Positions 48,495-57,476 of a DNA stretch of 64,000 bases are shown piece by piece (positions within the stretch are counted from its first letter, which is position 1; each line of letters starts with the position of its first letter). The translations under genes and the position numbers were made by a program. The notes beneath the pieces are model-generated. The model saw nothing but the letters and a program-made list of their open reading frames with translations, had not been told where the DNA came from and searched no databases. Location of the stretch: assembly GCF_022271405.1 (NCBI RefSeq), contig NZ_JAJNAL010000024.1, forward strand, positions 19,363 to 83,362, given 5' to 3'. Source of the stretch: Rhodopseudomonas infernalis. Lineage in GTDB: Bacteria > Pseudomonadota > Alphaproteobacteria > Rhizobiales > Xanthobacteraceae.

Positions 48495-49730
48495 ATGAAG
48501 GCAACCGAGCTTACCTCGTTTCAGCGCTGGTCGATCCTGATCGGCGCATCGGTGCTGCTCAGCCTTGCCATGGGCATGCGGCAGAGCTTCGGTCTGTTTC
48601 AACCTTCCGTGATCCGCGACGTCGGCATCACCAGCGCCGACTTCTCGCTGGCGACGGCGTTGCAGAACATCATCTGGGGCGTGACTCAGCCGATCGTCGG
48701 CCTGATGGCGGATCGTTACGGCTCGCGCTGGGTGATGCTGGGCGGCGTGGTGATCTACGCGGCCGGCCTGGTGCTGATGATGACCGCCGACTCGGCGCTG
48801 ACCTTCACGCTCGGCTGCGGCGTGTGCGTCGGCATCGCGCTGTCCTGCACGGCTTCGAGCATGACGATGACGGCGACCTCGCGCACCGTGTCGCCGGCCA
48901 AGCGCAGTGTCGCGATGGGCGCGGTATCGGCGGCGGGCTCGCTCGGTCTGGTGCTGGCGTCGCCGCTGGCGCAGACGCTGATCACCACCTCGGGCTGGCA
49001 GATGGCGCTGATCGGCTTCCTCGGTCTCGCCGCCGTGATGCTGCCGTCGGCCTTCTTCGCCGGCCGCTCCGACAAGATCGATATCGACAAGGCCGACGAC
49101 AGCGAACGTTCGGCGGGCGAGGTCGTACAGGCGGCGCTCGGCCATTCGGGTTTCATGGTGATGGCGACCGCGTTTTTCGTGTGCGGCCTGCAGCTGGTGT
49201 TCATCACCACGCATCTGCCGAACTATCTGGCGATCTGCGGCCTCGATCCGTCGCTCGGCGCCAGCGCGCTGGCGGTGATCGGTCTGTTCAACGTGATCGG
49301 CTCCTACGTGTGCGGCTGGCTCGGCGGCCGCTATCCGAAGCAGTATCTGCTCGGCGGCATCTACATCGTACGCTCGCTGGCGATCGCCGCGTATTTCTAC
49401 TTCCCGGCCTCGGCGACCACGACGCTGGTGTTCGCCGCCGTGATGGGCGCGCTGTGGCTCGGCGTGATTCCGCTGGTCAACGGGCTCGTCGCGCAGCTGT
49501 TCGGGCTGCGCTACATGGCGACGCTCACCGGCATCGCCTTCCTCAGCCATCAGGTCGGCTCCTTCATCGGCGCCTGGGGCGGCGGCATGATCTACGACCA
49601 TCTCGGCAATTACGACCGCGCCTGGCAGGCCGCGGTGCTGATCGGCCTGATCGCCGGCACCGCGCAAATGCTGATGAACGTCCGCCCGCCGCGTAGACGC
49701 GACGAGTTGGTCGTGCCGGCGACGGCGTGA
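48495..49730 (+). CDS. MFS transporter, oxalate/formate antiporter-like
   Basis: The frame opens at 48348 but ATG 48495 (MKATELTSFQRWSILIGASVLLSLAMG), with GAGGAAAT before it, gives 411 residues and 12 hydrophobic segments. The loop 2-3 motif is GLMADRYGSRWVMLGG, the usual MFS GxxxDRxGRR form, and loop 8-9 has GWLGGRYPKQYLLGG. The overall look is of the monocarboxylate/oxalate-formate (OFA) branch. The substrate is unknown. It stands alone. Confidence 0.88.
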   Translation: MKATELTSFQRWSILIGASVLLSLAMGMRQSFGLFQPSVIRDVGITSADFSLATALQNIIWGVTQPIVGLMADRYGSRWVMLGGVVIYAAGLVLMMTADSALTFTLGCGVCVGIALSCTASSMTMTATSRTVSPAKRSVAMGAVSAAGSLGLVLASPLAQTLITTSGWQMALIGFLGLAAVMLPSAFFAGRSDKIDIDKADDSERSAGEVVQAALGHSGFMVMATAFFVCGLQLVFITTHLPNYLAICGLDPSLGASALAVIGLFNVIGSYVCGWLGGRYPKQYLLGGIYIVRSLAIAAYFYFPASATTTLVFAAVMGALWLGVIPLVNGLVAQLFGLRYMATLTGIAFLSHQVGSFIGAWGGGMIYDHLGNYDRAWQAAVLIGLIAGTAQMLMNVRPPRRRDELVVPATA

Positions 49731-49805
49731 ACGATTGCCGAGGCTGTAAATGCTCAATGCAAAATGCAGCTTCGCGAACTACTCAGTTTGCCCGCCCCGA
49801 ACTCC

Positions 49806-49893
49806 GTCATGGCCGGGCTCGTCCCGGCCATCCACGCCTTTCCTGCATCTGCGTCAGCAAGGCGTGGATGCCCGGGACGAGCCCGGGCATGAC
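49806..49893. repeat. Palindromic repeat, type C, within a 393-base gap before sodB
   Basis: GTCATGGCCGGGCTCGTCCC...ATCCACGCC and GGCGTGGATGCCCGGGACGAG...GGGCATGAC form an 88-base inverted repeat with a 22-base centre. Between it and sodB (49894-50123) I see only a possible promoter region. Confidence 0.85.
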
Positions 49894-50123
49894 GGGGGGA
49901 GGTCATGATGCGGATGATAACGACCGCGTGTTGCCCCTAGCGCTGCATGCCGGTAAGATCGCGCCATCGACGGTAACTGCTTCGGTACGCTGCGCCTCTT
50001 GCGGCCATGACAGCGCTGCGACAGACTGTTGCAATTCAGAATAGATATTGGGTCCATCGGCGGAACCTTCTATAAGGAGGCTCGTTAACACGCCGTCCCC
50101 CACCATTGTGGAAATGATGACCC

Positions 50124-50720
50124 ATGACCTTCACGCTTCCTGAATTGCCGTATGCCTACGACGCGCTCCAGCCGTACATGTCGAAGGAAACGCTCGAATA
50201 CCACCACGACAAGCATCATCAGGCCTATGTCACCAACGGCAACAACCTACTGAAGGGCACCGAATTCGAGGGCAAGTCGCTCGAGGAAATCGTCAAGGGC
50301 TCGTTCGGCAAGAACGCTCCGTTGTTCAATAACGCCGGCCAGCACTTCAACCACATTCATTTCTGGAAGTGGATGAAGCCGAATGGCGGCGGCACCAAGC
50401 TGCCGGGCGCGCTGGAAAAGAAGATCAACGAGGACCTCGGCGGCCTCGAGAAGTTCAAGGCCGACTTCGCCGCGGCCGGTGCCGGCCAGTTCGGCTCGGG
50501 CTGGGCCTGGCTGTCGGTCAAGGACGGCAAGCTCGAAATCTCCAAGACCGCCAACGGCGAGAACCCGTTGGTGCACGGCGCCACGCCGATCCTCGGCGTC
50601 GACGTCTGGGAGCACTCCTACTACATCGATTATCGCAACCGCCGCCCCGACTATCTCAAGGCCTTCGTCGACAATCTCATCAACTGGGAATACGTCGAGG
50701 AGTTGTACTCCAAGGCCTGA
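50124..50720 (+). CDS. sodB: Iron superoxide dismutase
   Basis: 198 residues. Metal ligands are visible: His in YHHDKHHQAYV, His in NNAGQHFNHIHFW, and Asp and His in DVWEHSYYIDYRNRRPDYL. FGKNAPLFNNAGQHFNHIHFWKWM and AGAGQFGSGWAWL favour the iron form over manganese. It converts superoxide to oxygen and hydrogen peroxide in the cytosol. A strong terminator hairpin follows at 50752. No clear iron-box was found upstream. Confidence 0.95.
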   Translation: MTFTLPELPYAYDALQPYMSKETLEYHHDKHHQAYVTNGNNLLKGTEFEGKSLEEIVKGSFGKNAPLFNNAGQHFNHIHFWKWMKPNGGGTKLPGALEKKINEDLGGLEKFKADFAAAGAGQFGSGWAWLSVKDGKLEISKTANGENPLVHGATPILGVDVWEHSYYIDYRNRRPDYLKAFVDNLINWEYVEELYSKA

Positions 50721-50751
50721 TCGCGCGCGAGCGTTCACGATTTGGTAATCG

Positions 50752-50780
50752 AAAGGCGGCCGTGTATCGGCCGCCTTTTG
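50752..50780 (+). terminator. Rho-independent terminator after sodB
   Basis: AAAGGCGGCCG and CGGCCGCCTTT form an eleven-base-pair stem with a five-base loop, followed by TGTTTTG. Confidence 0.9.
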
Positions 50781-50863
50781 TTTTGCCCGCGCCGGCTCTT
50801 GTCGGACGCTCGCTGCTGCGGCACAACGGCGCACCGGCATCGCGTGACACGGAGAGAGACGGC

Positions 50864-51238
50864 ATGACCTATCTGCTGGTGTTCCTGGGCGGCGGGCTTG
50901 GGGCGATGTTTCGCCACTTTATCAATACCGCCAGCAGCCGGATGTTCGGCACCGCGTTCCCGTATCACACCTTCTTCATCAACGTTTCCGGCTCGATCGT
51001 GATGGGGCTGATCGCCGGCTATCTCGCGTTCAAAGGCGGGTCCGCGCAGAATCTGCGCCTGTTCCTGATGACCGGCATCCTCGGCGGCTACACCACCTTC
51101 TCGGCATTCTCGCTCGACGCCGCGCTGCTCTACGAGCGTGGCGCTGTCGGCCTTGCCGCGCTCTACGTGATCGGATCGGTCGCGCTGGCGATCGGCGGCC
51201 TGTTCGCCGGCCTCGCACTGATCCGCGCGATTACCTGA
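50864..51238 (+). CDS. crcB: Fluoride channel CrcB/Fluc
   Basis: ATG 50864, GGAGAGAG before it; 124 residues with four hydrophobic segments. Family motifs are GGGLGAMFRHFI, NVSGSIVMGLIAGY (the Asn-Gly pore region) and GGYTTFSAFSLDA, where the TTFS run lines the ion path and the bound Na+. It works as a dual-topology dimer in the inner membrane and lets fluoride leave the cell. No fluoride riboswitch signature is seen between the sodB terminator and the gene. Confidence 0.93.
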   Translation: MTYLLVFLGGGLGAMFRHFINTASSRMFGTAFPYHTFFINVSGSIVMGLIAGYLAFKGGSAQNLRLFLMTGILGGYTTFSAFSLDAALLYERGAVGLAALYVIGSVALAIGGLFAGLALIRAIT

Positions 51239-51298
51239 ACCTCGGCGTCACCCCGAGCCTCTCCGTGGCCTGAGCGTCTCCGTCACCTCGGCCTCTCC

Positions 51299-51413
51299 GT
51301 CATTGCGAGGAGCACCCGGATCGGCGCTTCGCGCCGTCCGAGCACAGGCTCCGCGACGAAGCAATCCATGCCGCACGCGTGGCGCTGGATTGCTTCGCTT
51401 CGCTCGCAATGAC
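51299..51413. repeat. Interspersed palindromic repeat, type A
   Basis: Opens GTCATTGCGAGGAGCACC and closes GGATTGCTTCGCTTCGCTCGCAATGAC. It lies between the convergent crcB and cinA-type genes. Confidence 0.85.
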
Positions 51414-51453
51414 GGGGAGGGGCCTGAGTGCTAAAGAGACTGCCAGCGTGCAA

Positions 51454-51945
51454 TCACTTCGCCAACGTGTGCAGCAGATAGGTCAGCGCCGTGCTGGCGA
51501 ACACGTGCATGTTGTCCAGCCGGTCGGCGTTTCCCGTCTCCAGCGTCATCACCGCATGGGCCGGGCCGGCGACCGCGATGCAGGTGTGGCCGGCGGCGTC
51601 GCCGTAGCGATTGCCGCTGGGGCCGGCGGCGCCGGTCTCCGACAATGCCCAGTCGGCGCCGAGCCGGCTGCGGATCTGCCTGGCGAGCAATTCAGCATAT
51701 GGCTCCGACGACGAGCGCACGCCCTCGACCTTCATGTCGGCATCCGGAATATCCATCAGCACGCGCCGCGCCTGCCGGGTGTAAACCACCGCGGAGCCGA
51801 GGAAGTAAGCCGACGCACCCGGCACTGCGAGCAGCGCTGCCGCGATCAGTCCGCCGGTCGACGACTCCGCCACCGCGATCGTCTGCTTGCGCGCGATCAG
51901 ATGCACGGCGATCTTTTCGGCGAGTGGAACGAGATCCTTCATCAT
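51454..51945 (-). CDS. Nicotinamide-nucleotide amidase, CinA C-terminal domain protein
   Basis: 163 residues, the stand-alone CinA C-terminal (PncC/YgaD) size. Seen: AVAESSTGGLIAAALLAVPGASAYFLGSAVVYT, SSEPYAELLARQIRSRLGADWALSETGAAGPSGNRYGDAAG. PncC removes the amide from nicotinamide mononucleotide in the pyridine-nucleotide salvage cycle in the cytosol. No other NAD gene is near. Two ATGs at the start (51945 and 51942) are equivalent. Confidence 0.88.
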   Translation of the reverse strand: MMKDLVPLAEKIAVHLIARKQTIAVAESSTGGLIAAALLAVPGASAYFLGSAVVYTRQARRVLMDIPDADMKVEGVRSSSEPYAELLARQIRSRLGADWALSETGAAGPSGNRYGDAAGHTCIAVAGPAHAVMTLETGNADRLDNMHVFASTALTYLLHTLAK

Positions 51946-52192
51946 GATTGCTTTCTGTCGTTGCCGCAGGTGCCGATCGCGCCGGCGAATCCGCGAGATG
52001 AGGACAGCAGAGCGAATTTAGCCGCATCCGGCAATCCGATATCGAATCTGTCCAGCCTTTGTAGCTCGCCCTGCGGCCCCCGCACGGACTCCGACGCATT
52101 GGGCTATGCCGCGCGACGGGTTGCATGGACGGGCGTCTTTGTGGTGACTTCACTGCAAACAGCGTTCAGTCTTCAAACCACAAGAGACGCAG

Positions 52193-53983
52193 ATGCCCGC
52201 AGGAAACACCCAAAACGCCGCCGTTTCGGCGGCTGCGCCCCGCAATGCCGCGAACCTGATCGCGCCCGACACCACCGGCCTCAATTTCTATCGCGCCGAT
52301 CCATCGCTCGCCGATCTGCTACGCATCCATCTGCCGGCGGATCTGGTCGCCCATATCGAGCCGCATCTCGATCGTCTCGGCGCGCTCGCCGGCGGCCCGC
52401 TCGACGACTGCGCGCGGCTGGCCGATCGCCACACGCCGATCCTGCATCAGCGCGACCGCTTCGGCCGCGACGCGCAGTATGTCGAGTATCACCCGGCCTA
52501 TCGCGAACTCGAGAACGCCGCGTTCGGCAGCTTCGGCATCCACGCGATGTCGCACCGCAAGGGCATCATGGGTTGGCCGGACGTCTATCCGGTGACCGCC
52601 AAGCATGCCTTCACGCTGCTGTTCAACGAGACCGAATTCGGCATGGGCTGCCCGATCAACGTCACCGACGGCTGCGCCAAGTTGCTGTCGAAGTTCGGCG
52701 ACGACGCGCTGAAGGCGAAGTATCTCGATGGCCTGACCCAGACCGATATGAGCAAGCTCACTCAGGGCGGTCAGTTCATGACCGAGAAGGAGGGCGGCTC
52801 CGACGTCGGCACGCTGACCACCGTCGCGGTTTCCGAAGGCGATCACTGGCGGCTGTATGGCGAGAAGTGGTTCTGCTCCAACGCCGACGCCAAGGTGGTG
52901 ATGCTGCTGGCGCGCCCGCAGGGCGCCGGTCCTGGTACACGCGGCGTCGGCCTATTCCTGATGCCGCGCTTCCTCGACGACGGCACTCCGAACAACTATC
53001 GGATCGTGCGGCTGAAGGACAAGCTCGGCACCCGCTCGATGGCCTCGGGCGAGATCAAGCTCGAAGGCGCGATCGCCTACGCGGTCGGCAAGCTCGACCG
53101 CGGCTTCGTGCAGATGGCCGAGATGGTCAACTCATCACGGCTCTCCAACGGCGTGAAGTCGACCGCCTTGATGCGCCGAGCATGGCACGACGCGATCACC
53201 GTGGCGAAGAACCGCGTGGTATTCGGTCAGCGCATCGTCGACCTGCCGCTCGCGCGACGTCAGCTGATGAAAATTCTGCTACCGACCGAACAGGCGATGT
53301 CAGTTAGTTTCCTCACCGCCGACGCGCTCGACCGCGCCGAGGCCGGCAGTCAGGACGCCGCCGCGTTGCTACGCATCCTGACTCCGACGTTGAAGTTCCG
53401 CGCCACCCGCGATGCCCGCAAGGTCTGCGGCGACGCGCTGGAGATGCGAGGCGGTATCGGCTACGTCGAGGAGTTTGCGACTGCGAGGCTGTTGCGCGAC
53501 GCCCATCTCGGTTCGATCTGGGAAGGCACCGGTAATATCGTCGCCATCGACGCGCTCAAGCGTGCCGTCGGTCGCCACGGGGCGGAATCGGCGCTTGCCG
53601 CAGATCTGCACGCGCGGCTGGGCGATGCCACAGGTTTGCCTCATGCCTGGAGCGACCGTTTGCGCGGCCTGATCGACCGCGCGATCGGCTTCGCCCGCGA
53701 CGTCGCCGGCCATGCCGAGAACGAGGCCGACGCCCGCCGCGCAACCAGTTCGCTGTATCACGTCGCCAGTGCCGTCTCATTGGCATGGGAAGGCACCAAG
53801 ATCGATGCGCTACGCGGCGACGCTCGCCGCGCATTGCTGTCGCGATTAGTTGTGGAGCATCGGCTGTATGCGCCCGACCCGTTCAAGACCAGCGACGGCA
53901 AAACCGAATTCGGCATCGCCGAGCTACTCCTCGGCGATGCCGATGCGCCGATGGACAAAGTCGCGCCGCTGCTGACCGCGTAG
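52193..53983 (+). CDS. Acyl-CoA dehydrogenase family protein, AidB-like
   Basis: 596 residues, longer than ordinary acyl-CoA dehydrogenases and near AidB in size. FAD-binding region QGGQFMTEKEGGSDVGTLTTVA and WRLYGEKWFCSNADA; then MRRAWHDAITVAKNRVVFGQRIVDLPLARRQLMKIL and the end segment ALEMRGGIGYVEEFATARLLRDAHLGSIWEGTGNIVAIDALKR. The IWEGTGNI and Arg-rich C-terminus match the AidB/isovaleryl-CoA-like branch. AidB belongs to the alkylation response in E. coli, but many relatives act in fatty-acid breakdown. The Zn alcohol dehydrogenase gene follows, separated by a repeat. Confidence 0.85.
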   Translation: MPAGNTQNAAVSAAAPRNAANLIAPDTTGLNFYRADPSLADLLRIHLPADLVAHIEPHLDRLGALAGGPLDDCARLADRHTPILHQRDRFGRDAQYVEYHPAYRELENAAFGSFGIHAMSHRKGIMGWPDVYPVTAKHAFTLLFNETEFGMGCPINVTDGCAKLLSKFGDDALKAKYLDGLTQTDMSKLTQGGQFMTEKEGGSDVGTLTTVAVSEGDHWRLYGEKWFCSNADAKVVMLLARPQGAGPGTRGVGLFLMPRFLDDGTPNNYRIVRLKDKLGTRSMASGEIKLEGAIAYAVGKLDRGFVQMAEMVNSSRLSNGVKSTALMRRAWHDAITVAKNRVVFGQRIVDLPLARRQLMKILLPTEQAMSVSFLTADALDRAEAGSQDAAALLRILTPTLKFRATRDARKVCGDALEMRGGIGYVEEFATARLLRDAHLGSIWEGTGNIVAIDALKRAVGRHGAESALAADLHARLGDATGLPHAWSDRLRGLIDRAIGFARDVAGHAENEADARRATSSLYHVASAVSLAWEGTKIDALRGDARRALLSRLVVEHRLYAPDPFKTSDGKTEFGIAELLLGDADAPMDKVAPLLTA

Positions 53984-54006
53984 CGTTGAACAAAATGCCT
54001 CTCCCC

Positions 54007-54087
54007 GTCATTGCGAGCGCAGCGAAGCAATCCACTGCTGAGCACCGCGTGCCCGGATTGCTTCATCGCTTCGCTCCTCGCAATGAC
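54007..54087. repeat. Interspersed palindromic repeat, type A
   Basis: GTCATTGCGAGCGCAGCGAAGC opens and GCTTCGCTCCTCGCAATGAC closes. It sits between the acyl-CoA dehydrogenase and alcohol dehydrogenase genes. Confidence 0.85.
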
Positions 54088-54153
54088 GGGGAAGGGCTAG
54101 CGACGCACCATTAGACAGACAACTAATCAACAACAAACCAAAGGGAAACGCCA

Positions 54154-55242
54154 ATGAAGGCCGCCGTACTGCACGAAGTCAATACGCCTTTGACCATCGA
54201 GGATATCAGCGTGCCGAAGCCCGGTCCGCGCGAAGTGCTGATCCGCACGGCGGTGGCCGGGCTGTGTCACTCCGATCTACACTTCATGGAGGGGCTGTAT
54301 CCGCACCCGCTGCCCGCCGTGCTCGGCCACGAGTCGGCCGGGATCGTCGAGCAGGTCGGCTCCGACGTTACCTATGTGCAGCCCGGCGATCACGTCGTGA
54401 CCTGCCTCTCTGTATTCTGCGGCACCTGTGATAATTGCTCGACCGGCCGGCCGGTGCTGTGCACCGACACCACGGTGAAGATGCTGCCCGGCGCCTCGAA
54501 CCGACTGTCGTGGAATCGCTCCGAGAAGCTGCACCAGTTCCTCAATCTGTCGTCCTTCGCCGAGCAGATGCTGGTGCACGAAAACGCGATCGTCAAAATC
54601 CGCCGCGACATGCCGCTCGATCTCGCGGCATTGATCGGCTGCGGCGTGATCACCGGTTACGGCGCGGTCGCCAACACCGCGAAGGTCGCGCCGGGCGAAA
54701 CCGTCGCGGTGATCGGTTGTGGCGGCGTCGGCATGGCCGCCATCAATGGCGCCGAGATCGCCGGCGCAGGCCGCATCATCGCGATCGACACTAATCCAGC
54801 CAAGCTGCAGCTCGCCACCAAACTCGGCGCGACCGACGTGGTCGATCCAGCGAACGGCGACGTCGTACAGCAGGTGCGAGAGCTCACTCAGGGAGGCGTC
54901 CATCACGCCTTCGAAGTACTTGGTCGCAAGGAGACCGCCGAGCAGGCGTTCGCCATGCTGGCGCCCGGCGGCACTGCGACCATCGTCGGAATGATTCCGC
55001 TCGGCCAGAAGATCGAGCTGCACGGCTTCGACTTCCTGCGCGAGCGTCGGATCCAGGGCTCGTCGATGGGGTCGAACCATTTCCGCGTCGACATGCCGAG
55101 ACTGGTCGACTTCTATCTGCGCGGTCGGCTTCACCTGGAGGACTGGATCTCGGCCAAGCTCACGTTGGCCGAGATCAACGACGGGTTCGCTGCGATGAAG
55201 GCCGGCAAGACCGTCCGCAGCGTGATCGTGTTCGATGCCTAG
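54154..55242 (+). CDS. Zinc-dependent alcohol dehydrogenase (MDR family)
   Basis: 362 residues; ATG after GGGAAACGCCA. Catalytic zinc ligands are Cys and Asp in GLCHSDLHF, and His-Glu in GHESAGIVEQVG; structural zinc cysteines are CGTCDNCSTGRPVLC. The NAD-binding motif is VIGCGGVGMAAINGAEIAGA. It looks like class III-type or Zn-ADH relatives in which the FDH glutathione residues are not clear. It oxidises alcohols with NAD. It is convergent with the amidase gene, with a four-base overlap at the ends. Confidence 0.9.
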   Translation: MKAAVLHEVNTPLTIEDISVPKPGPREVLIRTAVAGLCHSDLHFMEGLYPHPLPAVLGHESAGIVEQVGSDVTYVQPGDHVVTCLSVFCGTCDNCSTGRPVLCTDTTVKMLPGASNRLSWNRSEKLHQFLNLSSFAEQMLVHENAIVKIRRDMPLDLAALIGCGVITGYGAVANTAKVAPGETVAVIGCGGVGMAAINGAEIAGAGRIIAIDTNPAKLQLATKLGATDVVDPANGDVVQQVRELTQGGVHHAFEVLGRKETAEQAFAMLAPGGTATIVGMIPLGQKIELHGFDFLRERRIQGSSMGSNHFRVDMPRLVDFYLRGRLHLEDWISAKLTLAEINDGFAAMKAGKTVRSVIVFDA

Positions 55243-56735
55243 GCGTTGACCGCTAACTCATCGACGAACGCCTTCGGCGGCGTGAACCCGCCGAATTCGC
55301 GCTCGATCAGTTCGGCCAGCTTCAGCGGCGTGCGATCCTCGAGCCACGGGCCGACGATCTGCACGCCGATCGGCAGGCCTTCGCTCGACAGCCCGACCGG
55401 CAGCGCCGTCGCCGGCAGACCGGGCAGGGTGGCGATGCCGGGCCACACCAACTGATCGACATAGGGATGCGGCTGGTTGTCGATCAGGATGCGGCGCTCT
55501 TCCTGCGGCTCGTGATGATCCTGCGGATAGGCCGGGGTCGGCATCACCGGGCAGATCACCGCGTCGAACGATTTGAACAGTTCGCGCCACTGCGCGCGGA
55601 GTCCGGTGCGGCGTCCGTCGGCGATCACCCAGTCGCGATGGCTGAGCACCATGCCGCGCAGCCGTTCGGCCGCGAGGCTGTCATCGGCCGCGTCGAGCTT
55701 GGACGTCGCGGTCTCGATATCGGCGAGTAGTTCCGGCGGAAAGCCGGCCGCCAGGAACGACAGCAGCATCCGCATGTAGACGCGCGAGGTTTCGGCGAGG
55801 TCGGGGAGCAGCGGCGACTGCCGCGTGATCGAGACGCCCGCCTTGGTGAGGTTGGCGGCGAGTGTTTCGATCGCACCACGCACGCTGCTGCTGGTCGGCA
55901 GCAGCGGGTGCGTATCGAGCAGCAGCACGCGGAAGTCTTTCATCGCCGTGTGCCGCGCGGCAGGCAGGTCGAGCTTGTAGCCAATGCCGTCGAAGGTCGG
56001 GTCAGGGCCGGCGATTACATCGAGTAGCAGCGCGAGATCGGCGGCCGAGCGCGCCATCGGGCCGATCACCGACAGATCGCGGTTCGACGGCAGCGGCGGC
56101 ACGCCAGGCGGGGTATGGCCGCGCGCCGGACACAGCGCGAAGGTCGGCTTGTGCGCATAGATGCCGCAATAATGGCCCGGCACACGCAGCGATCCGCCGA
56201 TATCGGAGCCGAGCGACAACGCGCCGAAGCCGGCGGCCAGTGCGGCCGACGAACCGCCGGACGAACCACCCGGCGTGCGGCTGAGATCGTAAGGATTGTT
56301 CGTCGTGCCGTAGATCTCGTTGTAGCTCTGCCAATCCCCCAGACCGATCGGCACATTGGTTTTGCCGAGGATCACGCCCCCGGCCGCGCGCACGCGCTCG
56401 ATCGCCAGCGCATCGCTCTCGGCGACGAAGTTTCGCTGGTCGGGAAATCCCCAGGTCGTCGGCAGCCCGGCGACGTTGAAGCTCTCCTTCACGGTCATCG
56501 GAATGCCGAGCAGCGGCTCGCGCCCGCCGCGCGACAACGCGAGATCCGCGGCGCGCGCGCTCTGCAATGCGCGATCGAAGTCGCGGACGCAGACCGCGTT
56601 GATCTTGCCGTCATAGCGCTCGATCCGGTCGATCGCCGCTTGGGTCAGTTCGAGGGCGGAAACCTGTTTGGCCTTCAGCGCGGCGCTGAGTTCGGTGGCA
56701 GATGCGAAGCTCGTTTGCGATGTCAAAATCGTCAC
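55239..56735 (-). CDS. Amidase (amidase signature family)
   Basis: 498 residues from GTG 56735. The Ser-Ser-Lys triad is intact: Lys in GIPMTVKESFN, the glycine-rich TPGGSSGGSSAALAAG, and the nucleophile region SDIGGSLRVPGHYCGIYAHKPT. It hydrolyses an amide of unknown identity (aryl, fatty or carbamoyl) in the cytosol. It is transcribed towards the convergent ADH gene. An FNR/FixK box lies 155 bases upstream, but on the orientation described for 56890 it may serve another transcript. Confidence 0.9.
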   Translation of the reverse strand: MTILTSQTSFASATELSAALKAKQVSALELTQAAIDRIERYDGKINAVCVRDFDRALQSARAADLALSRGGREPLLGIPMTVKESFNVAGLPTTWGFPDQRNFVAESDALAIERVRAAGGVILGKTNVPIGLGDWQSYNEIYGTTNNPYDLSRTPGGSSGGSSAALAAGFGALSLGSDIGGSLRVPGHYCGIYAHKPTFALCPARGHTPPGVPPLPSNRDLSVIGPMARSAADLALLLDVIAGPDPTFDGIGYKLDLPAARHTAMKDFRVLLLDTHPLLPTSSSVRGAIETLAANLTKAGVSITRQSPLLPDLAETSRVYMRMLLSFLAAGFPPELLADIETATSKLDAADDSLAAERLRGMVLSHRDWVIADGRRTGLRAQWRELFKSFDAVICPVMPTPAYPQDHHEPQEERRILIDNQPHPYVDQLVWPGIATLPGLPATALPVGLSSEGLPIGVQIVGPWLEDRTPLKLAELIEREFGGFTPPKAFVDELAVNA

Positions 56736-56889
56736 TCCCGATGGCGATAGTCGTCTATCGCACGGCTGTGAAATCAGCGCAAATGCCTCGCACGAGCAAA
56801 TCCCGCTCCAGTCCGTCTGGGAAGTGCTTGGGTGGACGTTGTTGTATCACAGTGAAAACGGTGCCGGCCGGATCGAAACGAAGTGACGT

Positions 56890-56903
56890 TTGATTTGAAT
56901 CAA
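56890..56903 (+). promoter_or_regulatory. FNR/FixK box in a gene-free tract
   Basis: TTGATTTGAATCAA, a perfect TTGAT-N4-ATCAA palindrome. It lies 155 bases before the amidase start on the minus strand and faces 390 bases of gene-free DNA that ends in a terminator on the plus strand. Confidence 0.75.
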
Positions 56904-57297
56904 GGATGATAGTTCATATTGGATGATTTGATGTGATGATTGTTTATTACTAGTGAATCGTTAGCAATTATTTATAACGTTGCCGTTCGTGGCTGGCGTC
57001 GGATTTCAGGTGGTTGCGGTTATCGCTTAATTCGATTGTCTACGATATTGGTGCTGGTTCAGGCGTAGTACGTCTACGATACCAAGTACATCGGTCCATG
57101 CTGGCGTCGCGCGACAAGAACACGTTCATTCTGTAAGCGGTAGTTTTGTTCTGACGTCTCGCGTGGGGCTGTGCCATGCGCGGCTGGGGCGTGTGTCGAT
57201 GGTGAGGGGAATATGATCCCGGCCAGTTCGGCTGTGCGCTGGGAGTGAGTTCTGTCGACGTGCCCGGCCTGCGGCTGGGTGGAGTCTCCCTAGACTT
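56904..57297 (+). other. Gene-free AT-rich tract, possible FNR-controlled RNA gene
   Basis: No frame here has coding character; the only short starts with a ribosome site would give peptides of about 11-12 residues (for example at 57213). The first 150 bases are AT-rich. TCTACGATA occurs twice (57040 and 57073). It is bounded by a perfect FNR/FixK box and, at 57298, a strong plus-strand terminator, the layout expected of a small RNA. I could not match it to 6S RNA, tmRNA, RNase P RNA or SRP RNA. Confidence 0.3.
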
Positions 57298-57323
57298 AAA
57301 GCTCCGGCTTCGGCCGGAGCTTT
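57298..57323 (+). terminator. Rho-independent terminator after the gene-free tract
   Basis: AAAGCTCCGGC-TTCG-GCCGGAGCTTT: a perfect eleven-base-pair stem with a stable UUCG loop, then CTTTGTTT. The T-run is better on the plus strand, where no protein gene lies directly before it. It could also stop the minus-strand gene that ends at 57477. Confidence 0.85.
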
Positions 57324-57476
57324 CTTTGTTTACAGCGGAGGTGGCGTTCGAGAATGCAGGCCGTGCGTCGTGTTGCAGCGGTTGATTGGGCGACTGAAAA
57401 AATGGGGTGACGTGGTGAGCGGGGGCGCCGAACAAATGAGGGTGAGCCGCTCATCAACCGAGCACCAGTCGGCGCG

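Noticed and set aside
50781..50863. Fluoride riboswitch before crcB
   Set aside because: The short gap lacks the conserved crcB-motif core, and the sodB terminator is immediately upstream.
51379..53307. 642-codon plus-strand frame across the cinA and acyl-CoA dehydrogenase genes
   Set aside because: A shadow frame: it crosses two genes with strong family matches and is rich in Arg and Pro without domains.
57040..57435. 131-codon minus-strand frame in the gene-free tract
   Set aside because: Biased composition, runs through the strong terminator hairpin, no ribosome site.
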